A stretch of DNA of 49,543 nt from Pseudomonadota bacterium (GCA_023423275.1 JAFAFW010000001.1:1-49543), one strand, 5' to 3'; positions 16,629 through 25,683 are shown, numbered from the stretch's first letter. Numbers and translations: made by a program. Notes: generated by a model not told the origin, from the letters alone.

Positions 16629-17739
16629 CAGCAGCGATCCGGCCCAGATCCTTCGCGACGTCCAGTTCATGCGTATGGCGCTGATGCTGGCCCGCCGCGG
16701 GCTCGGCAACACCGCACCCAATCCAGCCGTTGGCGCGGTGATCGTCGACGAGAGCACGGGCGAAGTCATCGCGCGGGGCTGGACGCAGCCTGGTGGACGC
16801 CCGCATGCCGAAACCGAAGCGCTGAAACGCGCTGGATCGCGCGCGGCCGGCGCCACCATGTACGTCACGCTGGAGCCCTGCTCGCATCATGGCAAAACCC
16901 CGCCATGCGCCGACGCCATTGTCGCGGCCGGGATTTCGCGCGTCGTGGTGGCGATCGAGGATCCCGATGCACGTGTGTCCGGCCGAGGGCTCGACCGGCT
17001 GCGCGATGCAGGCATCGCCGTGACGCGCGGTGTCTTGAGCGAGGAGGCGGATTGGGTGACGCGCGGTCATATCCTGCGTGTCAGCGAGCGCCGGCCGTTC
17101 ACCCAGCTCAAGCTTGCCCTGGCCAGCGACAACACGGTGCCGCGCGGCAGCGACGGCAAGCCGCTTTGGGTCACCGGACCGGAGGCGCGCGCGTTGGGGC
17201 ATCTGCTGCGCGCCCAGGCCGACGCCATCCTGGTCGGCAGCCGGACGGTTGCCGACGATGATCCGGAGCTGACCTGCCGGCTTCCGGGGCTTGAGGGGCG
17301 TTCGCCAGTGCGGCTGGTTCTGGCCCGCAATCTCGATATTTCGTTGGAAAGTAAGCTGGTGCGGACGGCGCGTGAGGTGCCGGTGATCATCTTCAGCGGC
17401 CGAGCAGTTGACCATGAGCGCCGACGGGCACTCGAAGCGCAGGGTTGTGTCGTTGAGCCGGTTCGCGAGGTCGACGGCGCGTTATGGCTGCCTGCCGTCA
17501 TGGAGGCGCTGGTCGCCAGGGGTATCACGCGCCTGCTGGTGGAAGGCGGGGCCGCCGCATGGAGGGCCTTTGCGCGCGCGCATTTCGTTGACGAGGTTGT
17601 GATGTTCCGGGCTCCGGGCGGCCAGGGTGAGCAGGTGCCCCATGCATTGCTGCCCGGCCTTGATCTCGTGGCAACAACGAAGCGTAAAGCCGGCAGCGAT
17701 GATATGATTGTGTTCCGGCGTCGTCAGCCTGTCTCCTGA
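16606..17739 (+). CDS. ribD: Riboflavin biosynthesis bifunctional deaminase/reductase
   Basis: RibD deaminates and then reduces the pyrimidine intermediate of riboflavin synthesis. From the ATG at 16606 (GGA six bases upstream; ATG at 16600 is an alternative) it has 377 residues. The N-terminal cytidine-deaminase-like domain shows the zinc site HAE at 67-69 and PCSHHGKTPPC (Cys92, Cys101). The C-terminal reductase domain starts at about 160 (RPFTQLKLALASD) and includes ILVGSRTVADDDPELTCR and LLVEGGAAAWRAF. The start lies inside nrdR. ribE follows after 39 bases. Confidence 0.95.
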   Translation: MSPTPPINSSDPAQILRDVQFMRMALMLARRGLGNTAPNPAVGAVIVDESTGEVIARGWTQPGGRPHAETEALKRAGSRAAGATMYVTLEPCSHHGKTPPCADAIVAAGISRVVVAIEDPDARVSGRGLDRLRDAGIAVTRGVLSEEADWVTRGHILRVSERRPFTQLKLALASDNTVPRGSDGKPLWVTGPEARALGHLLRAQADAILVGSRTVADDDPELTCRLPGLEGRSPVRLVLARNLDISLESKLVRTAREVPVIIFSGRAVDHERRRALEAQGCVVEPVREVDGALWLPAVMEALVARGITRLLVEGGAAAWRAFARAHFVDEVVMFRAPGGQGEQVPHALLPGLDLVATTKRKAGSDDMIVFRRRQPVS

Positions 17740-17778
17740 CGGCCGGTTTGGTATCTAGGAAAGAGCGACCGTAGGATC

Positions 17779-18372
17779 ATGTTCACCGGGATCATTACCG
17801 ACATTGGCGAGATCGTTGCGCGCGATGACGGACGGTTTTCCATCCGCTCGGCCTACCCGGCGGCCTCTATTAAGACCGGCGCGTCGATCGCCTGCGATGG
17901 TTGCTGCCTGACGGTGACGACGGTCCAGCCGCAAGGTGAAGGCAGCGTTTTCACGGCCGACGCCTCGAATGAAACCCGCTCCAAGACGACGCTCGATAGC
18001 TGGCGGCCAGGGATGCGCATCAACCTGGAACGTGCGCTGACGGCTGGAGATGAGCTTGGCGGCCACATCGTTTCCGGCCATGTCGATGGCAAGGCCCGTA
18101 TCGTCGATATTCAGGACGATGGCGAAAGCCGCCGCTTCACCTTCGAGGCGCCGGAGCACCTGGCGCGCTACATCGCGCCCAAGGGCTCGGTTGCGCTCGA
18201 CGGCACATCGCTGACGGTTAACGAGGTGGCGGGCAACCGCTTCGGCGTCAACATCATCCCGCATACCTTGACGGTAACGACCTGGGGCGTCAAAACGGCG
18301 GGCCAACTTGTAAATTTAGAAATCGATGTGTTCGCGCGCTACGTCGCGCGGCTCCTGGAGTTTCGCCGGTGA
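17779..18372 (+). CDS. ribE: Riboflavin synthase alpha chain
   Basis: RibE (called RibC in some schemes) dismutates two lumazine molecules to riboflavin, as a trimer. The 197-residue protein contains two lumazine-binding repeats: MFTGIITDIGEI with ASIACDGCCLTV in the first, and LGGHIVSGHVDGKA with SVALDGTSLTVNEV in the second. The usual length is about 200-215. A GTGA overlap joins its end to the ribB start, which implies translational coupling. The start ATG at 17779 follows AGGATC. No FMN riboswitch fold is recognisable in the short upstream gaps. Confidence 0.96.
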   Translation: MFTGIITDIGEIVARDDGRFSIRSAYPAASIKTGASIACDGCCLTVTTVQPQGEGSVFTADASNETRSKTTLDSWRPGMRINLERALTAGDELGGHIVSGHVDGKARIVDIQDDGESRRFTFEAPEHLARYIAPKGSVALDGTSLTVNEVAGNRFGVNIIPHTLTVTTWGVKTAGQLVNLEIDVFARYVARLLEFRR

Positions 18373-19526
18373 CCAAGTCGCTCAACAAAGTTACCTATGC
18401 GGAAGGGCAGGGCATCCTCTCCTCCACGCCGGAAATCCTGGAGGATCTGCGCAACGGCCGCATGGTGCTCCTGGTCGATGCCGAAGACCGCGAGAACGAG
18501 GGCGATCTGGTCATTCCAGCGCAGATGGCGACGCCCGATGCCATCAACTTCATGGCCAAGCACGGCCGGGGTCTCGTTTGCCTGACGCTGACCCGCGCGC
18601 GTGCCGAGCAGCTCCGTCTGGAATCGATGGTGCGCTCCAACGGCTCGCGCATGGGCACGGCTTTCACGGTCTCCATCGAGGCACGTGAAGGCATCACGAC
18701 GGGCATTTCCGCGCACGATCGGGCGCGGACAGTGGCGACCGCGATTGATCCGACCAAGGACCACAGCGACGTGGTCTCGCCCGGCCATGTCTTTCCTCTC
18801 GTCGCCCGTGAGGGTGGCGTGCTGGTCCGCGGCGGACATACCGAGGCATCCGTTGATCTTGCGCGACTGGCAGGCCTCTATCCGGCTGCTGTGATTTGCG
18901 AGGTGATGAACGACGACGGCACCATGGCGCGGTTGCCGGATCTCGTCTCTTTCGCGCAGCGGCACGGCTTGAAGATCGGCACCATCGAAGACCTGATCGC
19001 GTTTCGCCTGCAGAACGACCGGATGGTCAAGCCTGTTGCGCGACGGCAAATCGAGAGCGTTAATGGCGGCGGTTTCGACATGCACGTCTATGAGACGACG
19101 GTTGATCCGGTCGAGCATCTGGCGCTGGTGAAGGGTGATCTGTCGAAGCCAGGGCCGATTCTGGTCCGTGTTCACGCCGTCAATCTCATGTCGGACATCC
19201 TGGGCGTCGGGGCTGATCCGGATGCTTCCGGCTCCGTGATCGCGCAGTCGATGCGCGCGATCGAGCAGGAAGGGCGAGGTGTTCTGGTGCTGATCCGCGA
19301 TCTGCGTCCGCAGTCGGTCTCGAAAGCGATCGGCCGCCACGCTGGCCTGGAACCCCGCAAGCCCGAAGGGCACGAGGGGCGGATGGTCGAGATCGGTATT
19401 GGCGCGCAGATCCTACGCGATCTCGGAGTGCGTGACATGATACTGCTGACGAACTCGCCGTCGTCGATTTACGTTGGCCTGGAAGGCTTCGGCTTGAAGA
19501 TCGTCGAACAGCGCAGGATCGGTTAG
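18369..19526 (+). CDS. ribB: 3,4-dihydroxy-2-butanone 4-phosphate synthase with degenerate GTP cyclohydrolase II-like domain (RibBX type)
   Basis: Residues 1-215 are a complete RibB domain that makes the four-carbon unit of riboflavin: DAEDRENEGDLVI (37-49), TGISAHDRA, SPGHVFPL and GHTEASVDLARLAG. Residues 222-385 resemble the RibA fold and keep EQEGRGVL and the end IGAQILRDLGVRDM, but lack the cysteine triad that binds zinc in GTP cyclohydrolase II; the matching stretch reads VRVHAVNLMSDILGVG. This is the architecture described as RibBX in proteobacteria, where the second domain has no cyclohydrolase activity. A separate ribA must exist elsewhere. The GTG start overlaps the ribE stop. Confidence 0.9.
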   Translation: MTKSLNKVTYAEGQGILSSTPEILEDLRNGRMVLLVDAEDRENEGDLVIPAQMATPDAINFMAKHGRGLVCLTLTRARAEQLRLESMVRSNGSRMGTAFTVSIEAREGITTGISAHDRARTVATAIDPTKDHSDVVSPGHVFPLVAREGGVLVRGGHTEASVDLARLAGLYPAAVICEVMNDDGTMARLPDLVSFAQRHGLKIGTIEDLIAFRLQNDRMVKPVARRQIESVNGGGFDMHVYETTVDPVEHLALVKGDLSKPGPILVRVHAVNLMSDILGVGADPDASGSVIAQSMRAIEQEGRGVLVLIRDLRPQSVSKAIGRHAGLEPRKPEGHEGRMVEIGIGAQILRDLGVRDMILLTNSPSSIYVGLEGFGLKIVEQRRIG

Positions 19527-19531
19527 CTGAT

Positions 19532-20047
19532 ATGGCAGGGCGCGCACCACGAACGACGAGCACAATTGCGTCCGGCAGCCGTATGCGCTGCCGCATTCTC
19601 ATTATCGAGGGGCGGTTTCACGAGACCATCGCCGACGAGCTGATGGCCGGCGCCATCGCGGAGCTCGACGCCTGCGGTGTGTCCTATGACAGCGTCACCG
19701 TTCCGGGAGCGTTGGAGATTCCCCAAGTGCTCTCGCAGGCTGTCGCGGCGGGGCTGACCCCCGATAGTGCACCCAGCACGCGTTACAGCGGCGTCATCGC
19801 TCTGGGATGTGTGATCCGGGGAGAGACGTCGCACTACGATATCGTGTGCAACAACGCCAATCATTGGCTGATGGAGCTGGCGATCCGGCACAACATCCCG
19901 GTCGGCAACGCAATCTTGACGGTCGATACCGAAGCTCAGGCACTGGAGCGCGCGCGGGGCGGGCGTGAGGGAAAAGGTGGTGACGCCGTACGCGCCTGTC
20001 TGAGGCTGATCGAGGTCGCGCGCCAGTTCCAAGGCCAAGTCGAATGA
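19532..20047 (+). CDS. ribH: 6,7-dimethyl-8-ribityllumazine synthase
   Basis: RibH joins the RibB and RibD products to give lumazine, the substrate of RibE. The 171-residue protein has VPGALEIPQVLSQA (residues about 57-70), GCVIRGETSHYDIVCN and the end RLIEVARQF. The first 17 residues (AGRAPRTTSTIASGS) are a variable extension before MRCRILIIEGRFHE; an internal ATG at codon 18 is an alternative start. It begins five bases after ribB and ends in an ATGA overlap with nusB, so rib genes, nusB and probably thiL form one transcript. Confidence 0.95.
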   Translation: MAGRAPRTTSTIASGSRMRCRILIIEGRFHETIADELMAGAIAELDACGVSYDSVTVPGALEIPQVLSQAVAAGLTPDSAPSTRYSGVIALGCVIRGETSHYDIVCNNANHWLMELAIRHNIPVGNAILTVDTEAQALERARGGREGKGGDAVRACLRLIEVARQFQGQVE

Positions 20048-20541
20048 AGCCGACGTCGAAAGTATCCGGCAAGACTGCGCGTAGCGCGTCTCGTGTGGCG
20101 GCTGTCCAGGGTCTCTACCAGATGGACATGGCGCAGACCGATCTCAATGCGGTGATTGACCAGTTTCGCGCGGTGCGATTTGAGCAGGCCGAACCCGGGG
20201 ATGCCATCTGCGGCGCGGATCCGACCTTCTTCGCTGAACTGCTGAAGGGCGTCGTGAGACGTCAGCGCGATATCGATCCGATCGTCGACCAGCAACTGGC
20301 AGTCGGGTGGCAGCTCGAGCGCGTGGATTCGATCCTGCGTGCGATCCTTCGCGCAAGCGTGTTCGAACTTCTGGAGCGACGCGACGTTCCCGCACGAGTC
20401 GTGATCAACGAGTACATCGATATCGCGCATGCCTTTTTTGCCGAGGACGAGCCGAAGGTGGTCAATGGCATCCTCGACAAAGTTGCGCGGCGGCTGCGCG
20501 CGCAGGAGTTCGCCGAGAAGCCGCCGGTCCGCGAAAGTTGA
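20044..20541 (+). CDS. nusB: Transcription antitermination factor NusB
   Basis: NusB binds boxA RNA with S10 (NusE) and supports antitermination on rRNA operons. The 165-residue all-helical protein shows SASRVAAVQGLYQMDM near the start, LERVDSILRAILRASVFELLERRDVPARVVINEYIDIAHAFF split across two helices, and FVNGILDKV-like VNGILDKVAR near the end. The start ATG overlaps the ribH stop by four bases. The ribH-nusB pairing is widely conserved in bacteria. thiL follows 23 bases downstream. Confidence 0.95.
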   Translation: MKPTSKVSGKTARSASRVAAVQGLYQMDMAQTDLNAVIDQFRAVRFEQAEPGDAICGADPTFFAELLKGVVRRQRDIDPIVDQQLAVGWQLERVDSILRAILRASVFELLERRDVPARVVINEYIDIAHAFFAEDEPKVVNGILDKVARRLRAQEFAEKPPVRES

Positions 20542-20564
20542 ACGCGCAGGAGGGCCAGAGCCCC

Positions 20565-21575
20565 ATGCCGGATGAGGAGGAGATGACGGGCGAGGACAGC
20601 CTCATCAAGGCCTATTTCGCTCCGCTGGCTGCCGAATTCCCGGGATCGTTCGGGCTGCAGGACGATTGCGCCGCGCTGACGCCGGAGCCAGGGCATGATC
20701 TCGTCTTGAATACTGACGCGATCGCCGAAGGCGTCCACTTTCTACCCGGCGACGCGCCGGAGGATATCGCCTGGAAAGCTGTTGCGGTGAACGTTTCCGA
20801 TATCGCCGCCAAGGGCGCGAAGCCGGTTGCGTATCTGATCTCGATTGCGTTTCCACGGATGCCGGAACGAGCCTGGCTCGCGGGCTTGGCAGCGGGCTTA
20901 GGTGACGCTCAGCGAAAACTTGGCATAGCGCTGGCTGGCGGCGACACGGACCGCAGGCCAAATGCACCGCTGTCAGTGACGGTGATGGCGATTGGAACAG
21001 TACTCTCCGGCCGAATGGTGCGCCGAAATGGCGGGCAGCCCGGAGATATCGTCTACGTGTCGGGGACGCTCGGCGATTCCGCGCTCGGCTTGCGGCTGCG
21101 ATCCGGCGCCATCCCGCCAGAACGCGTGGCACGCGTCGATCCCGAACATCGGGCCGCGTTGGAGGGACGCTATCTGAGACCACAGCCGCGCATCGCATTG
21201 CAAACCGCGCTGCTGGACTGCGCGAGCGCTGCCATGGATATCTCGGACGGTCTTGTGAAGGATCTCGGCAGGCTATGCCGGGCATCGGGTGTCGGGGCGG
21301 ACGTGCGCGCCGATCGGATTCCCTTATCAAACGCCGCGCAGGCCGTGCTGGCCACCGTCGATGATCTTGGCCTGTTGCCTTTGATGGGCGGCGATGACTA
21401 CGAAATCCTCGCCTGCGTCGCGCCCGGGAATGCAGCGGCGTTCGAAGATCAGGCACGCCATGCAGGCGTACGGATCACCGCGATTGGAACCCTGCGCAAG
21501 CCGGCAGGTGTTTCCGTGATCGATGCGCGCGGCCAGACCATGGACCTCACCGTCGCAGGCTACGATCATTTCTAG
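20565..21575 (+). CDS. thiL: Thiamine-monophosphate kinase
   Basis: ThiL phosphorylates thiamine monophosphate to the active diphosphate. From the ATG at 20565 (AGGAGGG ten bases upstream) the protein has 336 residues. Motifs include LQDDCAAL, NTDAIAEGVHF, KAVAVNVSDIAAKGAKP, ALAGGDTDR, MDISDGLVKDL and LMGGDDYEI, the standard set of the ATP-binding PurM-like fold. The frame stays open upstream inside nusB, but the starts there lack ribosome sites. It closes the glyA-to-thiL run. No TPP riboswitch is visible before it. Confidence 0.95.
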   Translation: MPDEEEMTGEDSLIKAYFAPLAAEFPGSFGLQDDCAALTPEPGHDLVLNTDAIAEGVHFLPGDAPEDIAWKAVAVNVSDIAAKGAKPVAYLISIAFPRMPERAWLAGLAAGLGDAQRKLGIALAGGDTDRRPNAPLSVTVMAIGTVLSGRMVRRNGGQPGDIVYVSGTLGDSALGLRLRSGAIPPERVARVDPEHRAALEGRYLRPQPRIALQTALLDCASAAMDISDGLVKDLGRLCRASGVGADVRADRIPLSNAAQAVLATVDDLGLLPLMGGDDYEILACVAPGNAAAFEDQARHAGVRITAIGTLRKPAGVSVIDARGQTMDLTVAGYDHF

Positions 21576-21588
21576 CGCCCGTTTGCCG

Positions 21589-21635
21589 CACATTATGTGA
21601 TCGTATGGCCACACATGGTGGCACATGGTCACATG
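21589..21635. promoter_or_regulatory. Cluster of CACATG repeats upstream of hppA
   Basis: An 11-base palindrome CACATTATGTG (21589-21599) is followed by three direct CACATG copies starting at 21612, 21622 and 21630. They lie in the 254-base gap between thiL and hppA. The array could bind a regulator; no known regulon is recognised. Confidence 0.25.
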
Positions 21636-21829
21636 CAATCGTCATCCTGACCCGCGCGCGATGTTGTGATCATGTTGCAACGGCAGGTGTCTTTTGGCAT
21701 GGTCCGCGCGCGCAACTCTCAAAACGAGTCTCGAATCCATGGGGGGCGTAGGCGCAGCGTGCGGATCATCCGTATCGCTGGTTCTGCTGCGTCCAGAATA
21801 ACAGCCGGCATAAAAGGGGAATTCTCACG

Positions 21830-23998
21830 ATGAACAACCTGCTCTGGGTGATCATCGCCTGCGGGGCGGCATCGCTCGTCTACGCCGCCTTCACCATCCA
21901 ATCGCTCATGAGCGCCGATGCGGGCAATGAGAAGATGCAATCCATCGCGGGCGCGATCCGCGAAGGTGCGCAGGCTTATCTCAACCGCCAGTACACCACG
22001 ATCGGTATCGTCGGCGTCGTCATCTTCATTCTCGCCTGGCTTCTGCTCGGAAGCTTGACCGCCATCGGTTTCGCAATCGGTGCCGTTCTGTCCGGTCTGG
22101 CAGGCTACATCGGCATGAATGTCTCGGTGCGCGCCAACGTCCGCACGGCACAGGCGGCGACCCAGTCGCTGGCCGGTGGTCTCGACATTGCCTTCAAGGC
22201 GGGTGCTGTCACCGGCATGCTGGTTGCTGGTCTCGCGCTGCTCGGCGTCGCGGTCTACTACTTCATCCTGGTTGGCGGACTTGGCTACAACACGGCCGAT
22301 CGCGTCGTGATCGATTCGCTGGTCGCGCTGGGCTTCGGCGCATCGCTGATCTCGATCTTCGCCCGTCTTGGTGGCGGCATCTTCACCAAGGGTGCTGACG
22401 TCGGCGGCGATCTCGTCGGCAAGGTCGAGGCCGGTATTCCGGAGGACGATCCGCGCAACCCGGCGACCATCGCCGACAACGTGGGCGACAACGTCGGTGA
22501 CTGCGCCGGTATGGCAGCCGACCTGTTCGAGACCTACGCCGTGACGGTGGTTGCGACCATGGTTCTGGCGGCGATCTTCTTCCTCGGTCAGCCCAACCTC
22601 GCCAATCTGATGGTCTACCCGCTGGCTATCGGCGCGGCGTGTCTCATCACGTCGATCGCGGGCACGTTCTTCGTCCGCCTCGGCGCCAACAACTCGATCA
22701 TGGGCGCGCTGTATCGCGGCTTCATCGCTTCGGCCGTGCTGTCCATCGCAGGGCTGTTCGTGGCCACCCAGTATGTGCTCGGCACTTGGGATGTCGTCGG
22801 GACCGCCGCAGGCCGCGAGCTCACCGGAACCGATCTGTTCCTGTGCGGTCTTGCCGGTCTTGCGGTCACGGGCCTCATCGTCTGGATCACCGAGTACTAC
22901 ACGGGCATCGGCTTCCGCCCGGTGCGCTCGATTGCGCAGTCGTCGGTGACCGGTCACGGCACCAACGTGATCCAGGGCCTTGCGGTGTCACTTGAGGCCT
23001 GCGCGCTGCCGACGATCGTCATCGTTGCCGGCATTCTCGTCACCTACAATCTGGCTGGTCTGTTTGGTACGGCTATCGCCACGACCACGATGCTCGGTCT
23101 CGCCGGCATGGTGGTGGCGCTGGATGCCTTCGGTCCGGTGACGGACAACGCAGGCGGCATCGCCGAGATGGCCGGTCTGCCGAAAGAGGTCCGCCGTTCG
23201 ACGGACGCTCTGGACGCAGTCGGCAACACCACCAAGGCAGTCACCAAGGGTTACGCGATCGGCTCTGCCGGTCTCGGTGCCCTGGTGCTGTTCGCGGCCT
23301 ACAGCTACGATCTGCAATACTTCATTTCGGAAGCCAATAAGGCCGGCTCGACGACATTCCAGTACTTCAAGGGTGTCCAGCCTGACTTCTCGCTGGCCAA
23401 TCCCTACGTCGTGGTTGGATTGCTGCTGGGCGGACTGATCCCGTTCCTGTTCAGCGGTATGGCGATGACGGCGGTCGGCCGGGCCGGTAGTGCCATCGTC
23501 GAAGAAGTTCGTCGTCAGTTCAAGGCCAAGCCGGGCATCATGAAGGGCACCGAGCGTCCGGACTATGCTGCGGCGGTCGACCTGCTGACGCGGGCCGCGA
23601 TCAAGGAGATGGTGATCCCGTCACTGCTGCCGGTGCTGTCGCCCATCGTGTTGTTCCTGGTCATCTACTTCGTTTCCGGCGGCGGCGCTGCGGGTAAGAG
23701 CGCTGCGTTCTCGGCAGTCGGCGCGATGTTGTTGGGCGTCATCGTCACTGGCCTGTTTGTCGCCATCTCGATGACCTCGGGCGGCGGTGCATGGGACAAC
23801 GCCAAGAAGTCGTTCGAGGATGGCTTCATCGACAAGGATGGCGTGAAGCATGTGAAGGGCTCCGAGGCGCACAAGGCCTCCGTCACCGGCGACACCGTCG
23901 GCGATCCTTACAAGGACACCGCTGGTCCGGCCGTGAATCCGGCCATCAAGATCACGAATATCGTCGCGCTGCTGCTGCTGGCTGTGCTCGCGCACTGA
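21830..23998 (+). CDS. hppA: K+-insensitive H+-translocating pyrophosphatase
   Basis: This inner-membrane pump couples pyrophosphate hydrolysis to proton export. The 722-residue protein has about 16 hydrophobic segments, the substrate site GGGIFTKGADVGGDLVGKVE, and the DNVGDNVGDCAG motif. The stretch GNTTKAVTKG has Lys469 and Thr472, the pair that marks K+-independent enzymes (K+-dependent ones have Ala and Gly there). The ATG has a good ribosome site (AGGGGAATT). A 254-base upstream gap with short repeats and a strong terminator downstream show it is a single-gene transcript. Confidence 0.96.
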   Translation: MNNLLWVIIACGAASLVYAAFTIQSLMSADAGNEKMQSIAGAIREGAQAYLNRQYTTIGIVGVVIFILAWLLLGSLTAIGFAIGAVLSGLAGYIGMNVSVRANVRTAQAATQSLAGGLDIAFKAGAVTGMLVAGLALLGVAVYYFILVGGLGYNTADRVVIDSLVALGFGASLISIFARLGGGIFTKGADVGGDLVGKVEAGIPEDDPRNPATIADNVGDNVGDCAGMAADLFETYAVTVVATMVLAAIFFLGQPNLANLMVYPLAIGAACLITSIAGTFFVRLGANNSIMGALYRGFIASAVLSIAGLFVATQYVLGTWDVVGTAAGRELTGTDLFLCGLAGLAVTGLIVWITEYYTGIGFRPVRSIAQSSVTGHGTNVIQGLAVSLEACALPTIVIVAGILVTYNLAGLFGTAIATTTMLGLAGMVVALDAFGPVTDNAGGIAEMAGLPKEVRRSTDALDAVGNTTKAVTKGYAIGSAGLGALVLFAAYSYDLQYFISEANKAGSTTFQYFKGVQPDFSLANPYVVVGLLLGGLIPFLFSGMAMTAVGRAGSAIVEEVRRQFKAKPGIMKGTERPDYAAAVDLLTRAAIKEMVIPSLLPVLSPIVLFLVIYFVSGGGAAGKSAAFSAVGAMLLGVIVTGLFVAISMTSGGGAWDNAKKSFEDGFIDKDGVKHVKGSEAHKASVTGDTVGDPYKDTAGPAVNPAIKITNIVALLLLAVLAH

Positions 23999-24032
23999 TC
24001 GGCACTTCGCCGCACGATGACGATGGAGACAG

Positions 24033-24058
24033 AAGGCCCCGTTTCTCGGGGCCTTTTT
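24033..24058 (+). terminator. Rho-independent terminator of hppA
   Basis: AAGGCCCCG, loop TTTCT, CGGGGCCTT, then further Ts: a nine-base perfect stem with a T-run, 35 bases after the hppA stop. Confidence 0.92.
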
Positions 24059-24155
24059 GCGTTTCGGACTATCCGGCAGCGTTGTTACGCAGGGAACAGA
24101 CCCGCGGCCCCGGTTGCGCGATGAATGATGTGCCGGCGGGGTGTATGTGGCGGCA

Positions 24156-24206
24156 GTGGGGTGCAGATCGCTTGCGCGGGGGCTGGCGGTTGCGCCCCAC
24201 TTTTTT
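24156..24206 (+). terminator. Second terminator-like hairpin after hppA
   Basis: GTGGGGTGC (24156-24164) can pair with GCGCCCCAC (24192-24200), nine base pairs with one G-U, followed at once by TTTTTT. A GGGGC inside the 27-base loop can compete for the same right arm. Because the hppA transcript already ends at 24058, this second signal may end a separate short rightward RNA. It could also be a backup terminator facing the leftward manC gene. Confidence 0.45.
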
Positions 24207-24243
24207 GTGACGGGCTCTGGCAGGTTTCGACGCGAGGTGCTGG

Positions 24244-25683
24244 CTATCGGGTCTCGTCGGGAGACCGGTGATAGACGTCTCCCGAGCGCAGGATGTCGTC
24301 CTCGCCGAGATAGCTGCCGATCTGTACTTCGATCAACTCCAGCGGCACACGCCCCGGATTTTCGAGGCGATGCCATTGCGTGGCGACGATGTAGACGCTT
24401 TCGTTCTCACGCACGAGCTTCTCGTTGTCTCCGACGGTGACCTTGGCCGTGCCGTGGACTACGACCCAATGTTCCGATCTGTGATGGTGCATTTGAAGCG
24501 ACAGCTGGCCGCCCGGATTGACGTGCAGAAGCTTCACCTGAAAGCGCGGACCGATCGATAGGGTCTCGAAGAACCCCCAGGGGCGGTAGTTGCGTACGTG
24601 CTGTTCGTGCTCTTTGCGCCCACTTTCCCTCAATTGCCCGACGATCTTGCTCACGTCCTGCGCGCGCGACCGGTCTGCGACGAGCAGGGCGTCCGGGGTA
24701 TCGACGATGATCAGGTTCTCGACGCCGAGTGTTGCGACCAGCGACTTGTCGCTATGGATATAGCACTCTGACGTATCCTCCAGTACCGCTTGCGCGCCGG
24801 CATAGTTGCCGCGCGCATCATGCGGCGCCAGTTCCCACAGGGACGACCAGGAGCCGACGTCGTTCCAACGGATATCGACTGGCAACATGACCGCCTTGTC
24901 GGTCTTCTCCATGACAGCGTAGTCAATGGAGATATTCGGTGACGACGCGAAAGTCTCTCGGTCCAGCCGCAGGAAGCCGAGATCCGTCGTCGCGTTCTCG
25001 AGAGACTTTTGGGCGGCACCGAGAACGTCCGGTGCAAATTCGGAGAGCTCGTCGAGGAAGGTGCGCGCGTGCAGGACGAAGATGCCGCTGTTCCAGAAGT
25101 AGCTGCCGTCGTCGACGTATCGCTGGGCCAATACGGCGTCGGGCTTTTCGGCGAAGTCGTCGACTTTGAACGCGCCGTCAAACCCCTCCAGCGGTTTTCC
25201 CCGCTTGATGTAGCCATAGCCGGTGTGGGCCTGAGACGGCTGGATGCCGAACAGCACCAGGCGCCCGGACGCGGCGACGTTTTTCGCGCGGTGGACCGCC
25301 GATAGGAAGCGGGGCTCGTCGCCGATCACGTGGTCTGACGGCATGACCAGCAGGACGGCGTCAGGGTCATCTCTGAGCGCACTCAATGCGCCGACAGCAA
25401 CGGCAGCGGCCGTATTACGCGCCAATGGTTCCAGGATCAGAGCGCGGGCCGGCATCTGTGCGCGCTCCAGGCATTCCTTGATCAGGAAGCGGTGATCGGC
25501 GTTGCACAGGATGGTGGGGGGCGCGAAGCTGGCATCCATCTTCAGACGCTTGAGCGTCTGGCCCAGTAGGTTCTCGCTGTCACCGTTGAAGCGGATGAAC
25601 TGCTTGGGAAACATGGCGCGCGACAGCGGCCAAAGACGCGTGCCGGAGCCGCCGGACAGGATCACCGGAAACAGTCCGCTCAT
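24244..25683 (-). CDS. manC: Mannose-1-phosphate guanylyltransferase / mannose-6-phosphate isomerase
   Basis: This bifunctional enzyme makes GDP-mannose for surface polysaccharides. From the ATG at 25683 (AAGGAG five bases upstream) it has 479 residues. The nucleotidyltransferase domain (about 1-290) shows ILSGGSGTRLWPLSR, MPSDHVI, FAEKP and the conserved DVGSWSSLWE. The C-terminal type II isomerase cupin (about 340-470) has SLQMHHHRSEHWVVV, with metal-binding histidines, and ENESVYIVATQWHRLENPG. A GTG two codons upstream is less likely. No other sugar-nucleotide or polysaccharide genes lie in the window. It is separated from the HerA-like gene by 152 bases. Confidence 0.93.
   Translation of the reverse strand: MSGLFPVILSGGSGTRLWPLSRAMFPKQFIRFNGDSENLLGQTLKRLKMDASFAPPTILCNADHRFLIKECLERAQMPARALILEPLARNTAAAVAVGALSALRDDPDAVLLVMPSDHVIGDEPRFLSAVHRAKNVAASGRLVLFGIQPSQAHTGYGYIKRGKPLEGFDGAFKVDDFAEKPDAVLAQRYVDDGSYFWNSGIFVLHARTFLDELSEFAPDVLGAAQKSLENATTDLGFLRLDRETFASSPNISIDYAVMEKTDKAVMLPVDIRWNDVGSWSSLWELAPHDARGNYAGAQAVLEDTSECYIHSDKSLVATLGVENLIIVDTPDALLVADRSRAQDVSKIVGQLRESGRKEHEQHVRNYRPWGFFETLSIGPRFQVKLLHVNPGGQLSLQMHHHRSEHWVVVHGTAKVTVGDNEKLVRENESVYIVATQWHRLENPGRVPLELIEVQIGSYLGEDDILRSGDVYHRSPDETR

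Noticed and set aside
16629..21600. FMN or TPP riboswitch in front of rib genes or thiL
   Set aside because: Gaps are short or overlapping and no conserved aptamer sequence is recognisable.
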